NCBI GenBank assembly: GCA_024688095.1
Contig: JAILEJ010000300.1
Coordinates: 1 to 7,551 of the forward strand
Length of the DNA: 7,551 bases
Direction: 5' to 3'
DNA from: Butyrivibrio sp.
GTDB taxonomy: Bacteria > Bacillota > Clostridia > Lachnospirales > Lachnospiraceae
Positions 1 through 6,162 of the stretch are shown in pieces. A program made the translations under genes and the position numbers. The notes beneath the pieces are model-generated. The model did no database searches. It saw only the letters and a list, made by a program, of their open reading frames with translations, and was not told where the DNA came from. Numbering within the stretch: position 1 is the first letter of the stretch; each line of letters opens with the position of its first letter.

Positions 1-306
1 CTGCTCTTCTACTGGAGCCTCTTCTACTACTTCTGTAATCTGTTCTTCTACCGAAGCTTCCTCTACAGGTGCAGCTTCTTCAACTACAGCTTCAGTTTCC
101 AAATCAATCTGCTCTTCAATTACTTCAGCAGCAATTTCTTCTACAGGCTCTTCCACTGACTCTTCAAGAACTTCAGTACTAATTTCTTCAACTAATACTT
201 CTTCTGCTGCGTATGTTCCAATAACATTTACATCATTTCCAAATGTACTTGCAATAAGAGTTGTTGCAATTATAAATGCCATTGTTCGTTTCATTTTTCT
301 GATCAT
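1..306 (-). CDS. Exported acidic Val-Glu-Glu repeat protein, N-terminal part
   Basis: Only the first 102 residues are in the window; the gene continues past the left edge. The ATG at 306 follows a good GGGAGGT site 5 bases upstream. Residues 1-34 look like a Sec signal peptide: basic start (R3, K4, K6, R7), hydrophobic core about 8-22, and a TYAA-E cleavage region near 31-35. From residue 35 to 102 the chain holds about 27 Glu and one Asp and no Lys, Arg or His. It is built from loose repeats of the V-E-E type (EEAPVEEQ, EEASVEEQ, EEAAPVEE). Such stretches usually act as extended, disordered linkers or stalks in secreted or wall-associated proteins, often ahead of a folded C-terminal domain, but that domain is not visible here. 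The function is unknown. The next gene upstream ends 47 bp away on the same strand, so the two may be co-transcribed. Export is fairly sure; the role is not. Confidence 0.85.
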   Translation of the reverse strand, partial: MIRKMKRTMAFIIATTLIASTFGNDVNVIGTYAAEEVLVEEISTEVLEESVEEPVEEIAAEVIEEQIDLETEAVVEEAAPVEEASVEEQITEVVEEAPVEEQ

Positions 307-353
307 ATAAGACCTCCCTACCCATAAAAAATGAATTTATACTACACTCTGCC

Positions 354-599
354 TTATGAAGAAGCTTGTTCGACATCGCTATATTCTTCTTCATAAGCAC
401 TCTCTATCATTCGTAACAGTTCCAGCTCACTTCTGAATTTCATACTTTCTTTTCTGTCTGTCCAGGTTAATTCACCCTGCCATGATGCATTTTGACGATG
501 CTCTATTTTCAAAATAAATGTCTGACCGTCTTCATGTGCATCTAAATCTTCAATTCTGCTGTCTTTAAATAATGATTTCTTTAAACAATTCTTTTCCAT
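354..599 (-). CDS. Conserved small protein of unknown function (81 aa)
   Basis: The 81-residue reading frame starts at an ATG preceded by AAGGAG 7 bases upstream, a strong ribosome site. It has no signal peptide or membrane segment and should be cytoplasmic. The central segment, about residues 27-68, resembles a family of small proteins I recall from Lachnospiraceae and relatives: FILKIEHRQNASWQGELTW, followed by a K-F-R-S-E-L-E-L-L-R-M-I motif. The alternating hydrophobic pattern suggests a few beta strands (F28-I32, W40-W46) followed by a helix (57-70). The C-terminus is acidic (EEEYSDVEQ). I know of no assigned function. It lies 47 bp upstream of the exported acidic protein on the same strand, so it may be its operon partner. 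The family link is from memory and not verified. Confidence 0.85.
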   Translation of the reverse strand: MEKNCLKKSLFKDSRIEDLDAHEDGQTFILKIEHRQNASWQGELTWTDRKESMKFRSELELLRMIESAYEEEYSDVEQASS

Positions 600-867
600 A
601 ACACGCTCCTTGTCTTTATAAATACATTACCAATGTGACTATCATGAAAATAATCATATTTTCTAATTTTTTTGTTTTTCGTTATTATTTCATCGTTATT
701 TTATGATATATTTAGATATTATTTATTTTTTTTTAATCCAGTTATTTTTTCTTAATTTTTTACAATAAAAAAAGGACTAATCGATATCGATTAATCCTTT
801 CTACTTCGAAAAATCCTGCTTCTTGTCGCTTTTTCCAAGAATATATTCATTTTACTTTCTTAACATT
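600..867. other. A+T-rich gene-free stretch
   Basis: This 268-base region separates the 81-residue gene from the lipoprotein gene. It is very rich in A and T, with several runs of T on the plus strand (about 664-760). I see no reading frame with a ribosome site. The right part holds the intrinsic terminator described separately. The rest should contain the promoter of the 81-residue gene, but no convincing -35/-10 pair stands out; TATAAA lies only about 8 bases before its ribosome site. A small A+T-only hairpin, GAAAATA/TATTTTC at 646-663, is also present. Confidence 0.6.
764..800 (-). terminator. Intrinsic terminator of the MurG/S66/lipoprotein operon
   Basis: Bases 771-785 and 786-800 are reverse complements over 15 positions, apart from one position that is a G-U pair when read on the minus strand and a C-A mismatch on the plus strand. 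With a 4-base loop the stem is about 13 bp. On the minus strand it runs straight into seven U residues (767-773), with more U beyond. The wobble and the U tract both indicate minus-strand use. It lies about 70 bases past the stop of the lipoprotein gene and marks the end of that operon. Confidence 0.82.
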
Positions 868-1737
868 TTACTGTCTGATCAAAATATCATTTCCATCCAT
901 AGTAATTATGATATTTCCATTTCTTGTAAGATATGTTTCAACTCCGTTTTCTTCAAGCTTATCCATTGTCTCCGTATCTTCTCTTTCTATTTCCGAACTT
1001 GTAATTACTGCATATTCAGGCTCAACATATTCTATAAGATCTTCAAGATTCTTTTCATCACCGCCATGATGCGGCATCTTAAGGACATCACTTTGTAATC
1101 CTTCAATTTCTAGTAGTTCTTTAATTCTTAGTTTTTCTGCATCACCTGTAAATAACATGGAATTATTATCATATTCCATTCTTACTACTATTGAAGAATT
1201 ATTGCTAATATCCTTTGTATAGTCATCTTCTTCAGGTGGATAAATTGTCCACGTTATATTATCTACAGTAAACTCCGTCTCTTTATCTACAAGCACTGGA
1301 GTTATATTTTTTTCTTCAAGAGCATCATGATATTCGTCTATATCCTGGGAAGTCTTTGCTTCATAATATGTGGTATAAATATTATCTACATCATAATCTC
1401 TTATTATATGATCTGCTCCTCCCACATGATCTTTGTCAAAGTGTGAGATAAAAAGAATATCAATATGGGTTATTCCTTCTTTATTAAGATAATCTTCTAT
1501 TATAGTAGCTGATTCTTCTGTTCCGGTATCCATTATCCCAACACTTTGAGGTGACTCTATTATAAAGCAGTCTGCCTTCCCAACATTAAGTGCTGTAATA
1601 GTTACAACGTCTTCCTTTGTCTCTGTATTAGCTACTTTAGAATCTGTGCCTTCTTTATCAGAATCAGCTGAACATGCTGTTAATAGAAAAAGAGTTCCTA
1701 TAACCATACTCTTTGACAGGAATTTTTTTATTATCAT
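868..1737 (-). CDS. Lipoprotein with ComEC-type metallo-beta-lactamase-fold hydrolase domain
   Basis: This 289-residue protein starts at an ATG with GAGGAG 11 bases upstream. Residues 1-22 form a lipoprotein signal with basic n-region and lipobox L19-T20-A21-C22, so the mature protein should be tethered to the outer face of the membrane. A short polar linker (23-44) leads to a metallo-beta-lactamase fold: NVGKADCFII (51-60), IMDTG (68-72), the metal motif SHFDKDHVGG (98-107), FTGDA (196-200) and MPHHGG (221-226). The NVGxxD opening and the HxDxDH form match the domain at the end of ComEC/Rec2 competence proteins and its stand-alone relatives. These bind two metal ions and are thought to hydrolyse phosphoester bonds, for example in DNA. 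The substrate here is unknown. No channel domain of ComEC and no competence gene is nearby. It is the last gene of the operon, 40 bp after the S66 peptidase gene and followed by a terminator. Confidence 0.9.
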   Translation of the reverse strand: MIIKKFLSKSMVIGTLFLLTACSADSDKEGTDSKVANTETKEDVVTITALNVGKADCFIIESPQSVGIMDTGTEESATIIEDYLNKEGITHIDILFISHFDKDHVGGADHIIRDYDVDNIYTTYYEAKTSQDIDEYHDALEEKNITPVLVDKETEFTVDNITWTIYPPEEDDYTKDISNNSSIVVRMEYDNNSMLFTGDAEKLRIKELLEIEGLQSDVLKMPHHGGDEKNLEDLIEYVEPEYAVITSSEIEREDTETMDKLEENGVETYLTRNGNIIITMDGNDILIRQ

Positions 1738-1777
1738 CTGAAAATAAACTCCTCATTTACTATAGAAACTTAGTTAT

Positions 1778-2812
1778 TTATTTGAAATCATATTTAATCT
1801 TTATTTCATTATTAACTGCAGTAACATTTGCATAGCTGCCAGAGATTATTGGCATCATAGGTGGAAGATGACCTATATCAAGATCCATTATTACAGGGAC
1901 ATTAAGATCTCCTATTATATCTGTCACAGCCCTGTATTGATCAAGTCCCATAAAATCCTGATGGAAAAGCCTTGGTCTTCCAATAAGAAAACCCTTTGCA
2001 TTATCAAACCATCCTGCATTTCTCATGTTCCAGAATGACCTTCTTATACTAAATACATTTAGATCGCAGCATTCAAGAAACCAGATAATTCCATCATTCT
2101 CATACTTTTTATTAAACTCTTTGACCTTGTCAAAGTCTGTTCCTGTAAGATTTACAAGGCAGTCAACACAGCCTCCAAGAAGCCTTCCTGACAGTTCAAC
2201 TCCTTTATTCTTTAAATCCGAAGGATAATAAACATATTCTTCATCTTCTGTAAGATTGTAGGCTTCATAAGGATGCTCCTCGTCCTTTGTTCCCTCAAGT
2301 TCCCACTTTTCATATCCGGTTACTTCAGTCCTTTTTCCTCTAAGAACATCGAGCGCATCATATAAAGATTTATCCCATGGCTTCATACCAAATGAAGCTG
2401 CACATGGACCGTAAATAGCTGCTGTATCAGATAATATATTTGATAAAAAAGTATAATTTGTATTATCTGAATATCCCATATACCATTTAGGTTTGCTTTT
2501 GGCAATTTTATTAAAATCAATGTGTGGAACTACTTCACACATGAGTTCTCCACCACCACATGAAATAATTACATCGTTATCCACATTTGTCATTGCATCG
2601 TTCAGTTCTTTGCCGCAAAGCTCAGGCGTATTGCTGATTCCAATTCCACTACTCTCTCTGCAATTTGGACCTAGATTTGTTTTATAGCCCAGCTTTTCAA
2701 ATTGCTCAAGTGCTTCATTAAATGCTGACATATAAGGCTCTGTTGCACATCCAAAGGATGGTGCAACAAAGCCTATTGTTCCGTTGTCTTTAAGAAATTC
2801 GGGATATCTCAA
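1778..2812 (-). CDS. Family S66 serine peptidase: LD-carboxypeptidase / MccF-like
   Basis: The 344-residue protein fits peptidase family S66, and its length equals that usually given for MccF. The catalytic triad can be read: Ser115 in GYSDNT, Glu247 in FLECCDL and His315 in DIGHLPPMMPI. The opening GTIGFVAPSFG (11-21) and SCGGGEL (84-90) are typical. Family members either remove the terminal D-alanine from murein tetrapeptides by LD-carboxypeptidase activity during cell wall recycling, or, in MccF, cleave an acyl-sulfamoyl/phosphoramidate adenylate for self-immunity. There is no signal peptide, so it should act in the cytoplasm. The position directly after murG favours a murein role, but this is inference. 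The start is a TTG with GAGG 7 bases upstream; the family N-terminus (RYPEFLKDN before GTIGFVAP) supports it. It contains ten cysteines, unusual for a cytoplasmic serine peptidase. Confidence 0.92.
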   Translation of the reverse strand: MRYPEFLKDNGTIGFVAPSFGCATEPYMSAFNEALEQFEKLGYKTNLGPNCRESSGIGISNTPELCGKELNDAMTNVDNDVIISCGGGELMCEVVPHIDFNKIAKSKPKWYMGYSDNTNYTFLSNILSDTAAIYGPCAASFGMKPWDKSLYDALDVLRGKRTEVTGYEKWELEGTKDEEHPYEAYNLTEDEEYVYYPSDLKNKGVELSGRLLGGCVDCLVNLTGTDFDKVKEFNKKYENDGIIWFLECCDLNVFSIRRSFWNMRNAGWFDNAKGFLIGRPRLFHQDFMGLDQYRAVTDIIGDLNVPVIMDLDIGHLPPMMPIISGSYANVTAVNNEIKIKYDFK

Positions 2813-2831
2813 TTTTCTACCTCAATTTTCT
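2806..2831 (-). repeat. 13-bp tandem repeat creating the ribosome site and TTG start
   Basis: On the minus strand AGAAAATTGAGGT is followed at once by AGAAAATTGAGAT, two 13-base copies differing at one position. The GAGG of the first copy sits 7 bases before the TTG of the second copy, which is the start codon of the S66 peptidase gene. The start signal therefore seems to have arisen from, or been kept within, a small tandem duplication. Confidence 0.8.
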
Positions 2832-2845
2832 AATAATTATTTGAT

Positions 2846-3916
2846 TTAATTTTTTAAATTTTCTTCGATAAGATTTACAATGGTTTCTGTAGCATTATAG
2901 AATCTGCTTCCATTCATCTTCTCTATGTATTTATCTCTATTTTCATAAAGATCTTCAATACTTTCTACAAGTATATCTTCATCCAGCTCATCATTATCTA
3001 TTACCATAGAAAATCCCTGCTGTTCAAAGGATTTTGCATTTAGAACCTGGTCACCTCTACTGTTCTTTGGTGAAAGAGGTATAAGAATATTTGGCTTTTT
3101 AAGTTCAAGCAGCTCACAGATAGCATTCGCTCCAGCTCTTGATACAACTATATCTGCAAGAGCAAATAAATCCTTAAGTTCATTTTTTACATATTCAAAC
3201 TGCTTATATCCTTCAACGGATAACTTCATATTATCCATTTTTTCTTTACCGCAAATGTGAATGATATTGAATTGTGGAAGCAGTCTTGGAAGAGCATATC
3301 TTACAGTTTCATTTACAGACTGTGCGCCAAGACTTCCTCCTATTACCATCATTACAGGTTTATCATCCTTGAATCCACAAAGCTTTTTACCTTCTGATGC
3401 ATTTCCTTCTTTTAACTCTTTTCTTATTGGAGTTCCACTAAGAATTGCCTTTTCACTTGGAAGCTTTTCAAGCGTTTCTGGGAAATTACAGCATATTTTA
3501 CTTGCAACAGGAATACATAATTTATTTGCAAGTCCTGGTGTCATATCTGACTCATGGAGTATACAGGGTATCTTAAGTGATGCAGCTGCTCTTACAACAG
3601 GAACACTTACAAATCCGCCCTTTGAAAAAACTATGTCAGGTTTTATTTCCTTAAGATATTTTCTTGCTTCACCAAATCCCTTAATTACTCTGAATGGATC
3701 TGAGAAATTTTTTATATCCATATATCTTCTAAGCTTACCTGTTGCTATTCCATAATATGGAACCTTAAAATCTTCGATAAGCTTTTTCTCTATTCCATCA
3801 TAGGAACCTATATAAAATATTTCATATCCTTTTTCTCTTAATACCGGTATAAGTGCCAGATTAGGAGTTACGTGTCCTGCCGTACCTCCGCCGGTCATAA
3901 CAATCTTTTTACTCAC
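2846..3916 (-). CDS. murG: UDP-GlcNAc:undecaprenyl-PP-MurNAc-pentapeptide GlcNAc transferase (MurG)
   Basis: MurG adds N-acetylglucosamine to lipid I to make lipid II on the inner face of the membrane, the last cytoplasmic step before the flippase. I chose the GTG at 3916 (356 residues), because the protein then begins MSKKIVMTGGGTAGHV as in clostridial MurG. A longer frame from TTG at 3934 adds six residues, and positions here are given for that form. Visible motifs are GGGTAGHVTPN (15-25), SKGGFVSVPV (104-113), HESDMTPGLANKL (127-139), GGSLGAQSVNE (199-209), SRAGANAICELLE (265-277) and RGDQVLNA (293-300); the last two lie in the UDP-GlcNAc site. HESD in place of the more common HEQN marks the clostridial subtype. 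The length is usual for the family. It lies outside any mur/fts division cluster, between the TSCPD gene and the S66 peptidase gene, 33 bp from the latter. Confidence 0.93.
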   Translation of the reverse strand: MSKKIVMTGGGTAGHVTPNLALIPVLREKGYEIFYIGSYDGIEKKLIEDFKVPYYGIATGKLRRYMDIKNFSDPFRVIKGFGEARKYLKEIKPDIVFSKGGFVSVPVVRAAASLKIPCILHESDMTPGLANKLCIPVASKICCNFPETLEKLPSEKAILSGTPIRKELKEGNASEGKKLCGFKDDKPVMMVIGGSLGAQSVNETVRYALPRLLPQFNIIHICGKEKMDNMKLSVEGYKQFEYVKNELKDLFALADIVVSRAGANAICELLELKKPNILIPLSPKNSRGDQVLNAKSFEQQGFSMVIDNDELDEDILVESIEDLYENRDKYIEKMNGSRFYNATETIVNLIEENLKN

Positions 3917-3955
3917 TTTTTCATCTTTAATCAATAAAATTGATTAATCCTTTCT
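3914..3955 (-). promoter_or_regulatory. Hairpin over the murG translation start
   Basis: Read on the minus strand, AGAAAGGA (3955-3948) is followed directly by a perfect 8-bp stem TTAATCAA/TTGATTAA (3947-3940 and 3934-3927) with a 5-base loop, then ten bases and the GTG start at 3916. The second arm contains the alternative TTG start at 3934. Unfolded, the ribosome site is about 31 bases from the GTG; folded, it is brought to about 10. This suggests either a structured start or real use of the TTG. The function is inference. Confidence 0.45.
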
Positions 3956-3977
3956 CCCCAATTCTGAAAATCTAAAA

Positions 3978-4232
3978 TCAATTACTACTTGAAAGTGCTG
4001 CCTCAAGCGCATATGTCAGCTGATCCGGACATGATGTGTTTTTGTATCCGCATTTAATTCCTCGAAGTTTACTTATTGCATCACGGGCTTTCATTCCTTC
4101 AACAAGTCTTGACACTCCCTGCAGATTACCATTACATCCACCAACAAAGCTTACAGACTTAATTATTTCATCCTCCACATCTACCTTTATCTGCATAGAG
4201 CATGTGCCTTTTGTTTTATATATTGTTTCCAT
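3978..4232 (-). CDS. TSCPD-domain mini-protein (TIGR03905-like)
   Basis: An 84-residue protein starting at ATG, with AAGG 7 bases upstream. It carries the signature T66-S67-C68-P69-D70 that names the TSCPD domain, preceded by the usual GTC (9-11), FVGGCNGNLQGVSRLVEG (29-46) and GIKCG (58-62). Four cysteines (C11, C33, C61, C68) are placed as expected for a metal site, probably zinc. Stand-alone proteins of this size match the family I know as TIGR03905. The same domain is fused to the C-terminus of some B12-dependent ribonucleotide reductases, where it is thought to bind metal or nucleic acid. The function of the stand-alone form is not known. It is the first gene of the apparent operon leading to murG, 61 bp away; there is no reductase gene in view. 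Confidence 0.9.
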   Translation of the reverse strand: METIYKTKGTCSMQIKVDVEDEIIKSVSFVGGCNGNLQGVSRLVEGMKARDAISKLRGIKCGYKNTSCPDQLTYALEAALSSSN

Positions 4233-4280
4233 CTTCCTACCTTACTTCTATTACTAAACCTTTTTTATTTATATAACCTG

Positions 4281-4315
4281 GGATTTAATATAATAAAATC
4301 TTTTTATTAAAATCC
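4281..4315 (-). repeat. A+T-rich hairpin after the hydrolase gene
   Basis: A stem pairs GGATTT with AAATCC on the outside and TAATAAAA with TTTTATTA inside, with a 3-base loop and a 4-base bulge on one arm. It begins 1 base after the stop codon of the alpha/beta hydrolase gene. It may end that transcript, but no run of U follows it on the minus strand, so I do not call it an intrinsic terminator. The remaining bases up to 4233 should hold a promoter for the TSCPD-murG operon if one exists; TTATATAA near 4270 is only a weak -10 candidate. Confidence 0.4.
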
Positions 4316-4316
4316 A

Positions 4317-5243
4317 TTAAATTTTGCTTTTTATAAAGTTATCAATCTTTTTCCAATAATTGGAAGGATCAACAATAACTCCCTTTATATGATCTGCTCC
4401 AAGAATTATGCAGTACTCCTTTTCACATTGTGCTGCTTCAAAAAGCCTTGCACACATATTTGGAGGTATAAATCCATCTTCATCTCCATGTATAAATAAT
4501 GTTGGAGTCTTTGACTTAACTACAGCTTTAATTGGTGAAGCCAGCTTAATATCATAGCCTGCCCTCACTCTTATTTCAAGCCATAAAAGCCATGTCATAA
4601 AACCTGATGGTAAAATTGCCTTCTTACCTTTTTTATAAACATAAACAAACTCTTCCAAAGCAGCTGTAAAACTACTGTCAGATATTGCTGCAACTACATT
4701 TGCAGGAAGATGTTCTCCTGTTGTCATAAGTGTTGTAGCAGCTCCCATTGATACACCATGCAGGAATATTTTGGCATTTGCATCTCTCTTAATTATCCAG
4801 TAAATCCATTCCATTATATCCATTCTGTCATAATATCCATAACCGGCATAGGTTCCTTCACTCTGACCGTGACCTCTTAAATCAGGAGTAAGAATGTTTA
4901 TTCCCTGATCATAGTAGTGCTTTGCATAAACGCCCATTTCTTCATTATTATCATGAATTCCATGTATCAAAATGGCATATTTATGAGATTCCTTTTCAGT
5001 TGAAATATAGCTTGCATGCAGACGAAGCTTATCAAGTGAATCAATATACAGATCCTGACGTCTTTCATGATCTCTTATCCAAAGACGTCCCTGCATTATC
5101 TCATCCTCTTTATTGCTTCCCTCTTCACTAAATCTGGTCTTAGGATTACTTGAAAGGTTATACAGATAATTTCCAAGTACAGCTCCTCCGCCCACTATTG
5201 CTGAAACAAATCCCAGAAATAAAAAATGATTTTTCTTTGCCAT
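4317..5243 (-). CDS. Membrane-anchored alpha/beta hydrolase (serine hydrolase)
   Basis: The 308-residue protein starts at ATG, with GGAAGGG 6 bases upstream. Residues 6-28 form one hydrophobic segment with no clear cleavage site, so the enzyme is probably anchored by its N-terminus. The alpha/beta hydrolase core follows: oxyanion region LIHGIHDN (92-99), PDLRGHGQSEG (120-130), nucleophile elbow HGVSMGAA with Ser165 (162-169), acid Asp256 in HGDEDGFIP (252-260) and His285 in GADHI (282-286). All three catalytic residues are present. Similar anchored hydrolases of Firmicutes (YqkD-like) are annotated only generally as esterases or peptidases, and the substrate cannot be read from sequence. With the active site after an N-in anchor the catalytic part would be outside the cell, which is inference. 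It follows the AraC-type gene by 82 bp on the same strand, with an inverted repeat in between. Confidence 0.9.
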   Translation of the reverse strand: MAKKNHFLFLGFVSAIVGGGAVLGNYLYNLSSNPKTRFSEEGSNKEDEIMQGRLWIRDHERRQDLYIDSLDKLRLHASYISTEKESHKYAILIHGIHDNNEEMGVYAKHYYDQGINILTPDLRGHGQSEGTYAGYGYYDRMDIMEWIYWIIKRDANAKIFLHGVSMGAATTLMTTGEHLPANVVAAISDSSFTAALEEFVYVYKKGKKAILPSGFMTWLLWLEIRVRAGYDIKLASPIKAVVKSKTPTLFIHGDEDGFIPPNMCARLFEAAQCEKEYCIILGADHIKGVIVDPSNYWKKIDNFIKSKI

Positions 5244-5266
5244 GTTTTTCCCTTCCTGATATTTCA

Positions 5267-5309
5267 GTACGTAAAAAACACATTTATATATAAGAATATT
5301 TTTACGTGC
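5267..5309. repeat. Inverted repeat between the AraC-type and hydrolase genes
   Basis: ACGTAAAAA at 5269-5277 and TTTTTACGT at 5299-5307 are perfect reverse complements separated by 21 bases. On the plus strand the stem extends by a U-G and a G-C pair to 11 bp and is followed by CTTTTT (5310-5315). The loop holds the palindrome TTATATATAA. It could be a weak terminator or an operator in front of the hydrolase gene. No plus-strand gene leads into it, and on the minus strand no U run follows it, so its role is open. Confidence 0.5.
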
Positions 5310-5325
5310 CTTTTTACCATATCAT

Positions 5326-6162
5326 TTACATTATAGTATTTTTACTCTCCAAGTGCATTAAATATTTGCCAGGAGAACAGCCACATTCCTTTTTAAAGTA
5401 TCTTGTAAAGTGATAAATATTTTTAAAACCACTCTGCTCTGCAACTTCACTCATTCTAAGCTCGCGATTGGTCAGAAGATATTTAGCCTTATCGATCCTT
5501 GCTGCCAGAAGATCTTCCTTGGGAGTCATGTAAAAAAATTTCTTGTAATAGCTATATAACTGACTTCGCCCCATATGTGCCGCCTGGCAGATTCTGTCTA
5601 TATCCCATTCTTCGCTGCAGTGCTGAAGAATATATATTCTGACCCTTTGAAGATTAGCATATAATTCACTCATCTCCTGATTATTTGTAAGCTTTAGATT
5701 ACGCTCTATTTCAATTAAAAGCTGATTTATAAGAAGGTCAATTATTTCCTCTTTTCGAAGCTCATTGCCAAGATACTCAAATTGTATCTGCTTTAGGAGC
5801 TGCGCCATTTTATCTGTTCTTACAGGAGTAAAAATCTTATTATGAGGAATATCATATTTATCAACTTCTTTTTCATCTGCCGTGAAATGAACAAAAGAAT
5901 TTGAAAATTCACCAAATGCTGTATAATACTGCATCTGTCCCGGAGTAAATAAAATACAGTCACCTGGATGAGCAGCCTTTTTAGTAAAGGCTTTTCCCTC
6001 TTTATAGATTATATTTTCTTCCTTTATCTCCTTTTTAGGAAAATAGAATTCCATTTCAGAGGTTATAAGCAGGAAAAGATAATCATCTCTTCCCTCAGGT
6101 CTGTAAATAGTATCCCTTTCCGGATTATGTACATTATATCCGCAGTAACTTGTCGAAAACAC
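5326..6162 (-). CDS. AraC-family transcriptional regulator
   Basis: I place the start at a GTG at 6162, because AGAGGT lies exactly 6 bases upstream; this gives 278 residues. A longer frame can be opened from a TTG at 6204, but it has no ribosome site. The first part (about residues 1-115) fits a cupin-like ligand-binding domain: strand-rich, with HPGDCILFTPGQ near 65-76, typical of sugar-responsive members. The C-terminal ~100 residues carry the double helix-turn-helix of AraC/XylS proteins: WDIDRICQAAHMGRSQLYSYYKKFF-type first unit and a second unit with MSEVAEQSGFKNIYHFTRYFKK, then the family tail GCSPGKYL. It diverges from the GH51 arabinofuranosidase gene across 220 bp, so it probably controls that gene in response to a pentose or an arabino-oligosaccharide. 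The ligand is not shown by the sequence. Confidence 0.9.
   Translation of the reverse strand: MFSTSYCGYNVHNPERDTIYRPEGRDDYLFLLITSEMEFYFPKKEIKEENIIYKEGKAFTKKAAHPGDCILFTPGQMQYYTAFGEFSNSFVHFTADEKEVDKYDIPHNKIFTPVRTDKMAQLLKQIQFEYLGNELRKEEIIDLLINQLLIEIERNLKLTNNQEMSELYANLQRVRIYILQHCSEEWDIDRICQAAHMGRSQLYSYYKKFFYMTPKEDLLAARIDKAKYLLTNRELRMSEVAEQSGFKNIYHFTRYFKKECGCSPGKYLMHLESKNTIM

Noticed and set aside
646..663. Hairpin GAAAATA/TATTTTC followed by T-rich DNA on the plus strand, like a terminator
   Set aside because: The stem has only two G-C pairs' worth of strength and no plus-strand gene runs into it.
644..706. Plus-strand frame for a 20-residue hydrophobic peptide
   Set aside because: No ribosome site precedes the ATG, and the A+T-rich, T-run DNA gives Phe/Ile-rich peptides by chance.
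1778..2812. A microcin C-like toxin/immunity locus around the MccF-like gene
   Set aside because: No adenylating enzyme, peptide precursor or exporter gene is in the window; the neighbours fit cell wall metabolism better.
3261..3755. Plus-strand 164-codon open frame inside murG
   Set aside because: It is the antisense shadow of conserved MurG motifs and has no ribosome site.
789..3955. A 14-base exact match, GATTAATCCTTTCT, at 789-802 and 3942-3955, as a possible dispersed element
   Set aside because: A match of this length is expected at roughly this frequency by chance in A+T-rich DNA of this size, and the two contexts differ (terminator and gene start).
3960..3974. CodY-like box near AATTCTGAAAATCT
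   Set aside because: It has about five mismatches to the 15-base consensus, which is no better than chance in this sequence.
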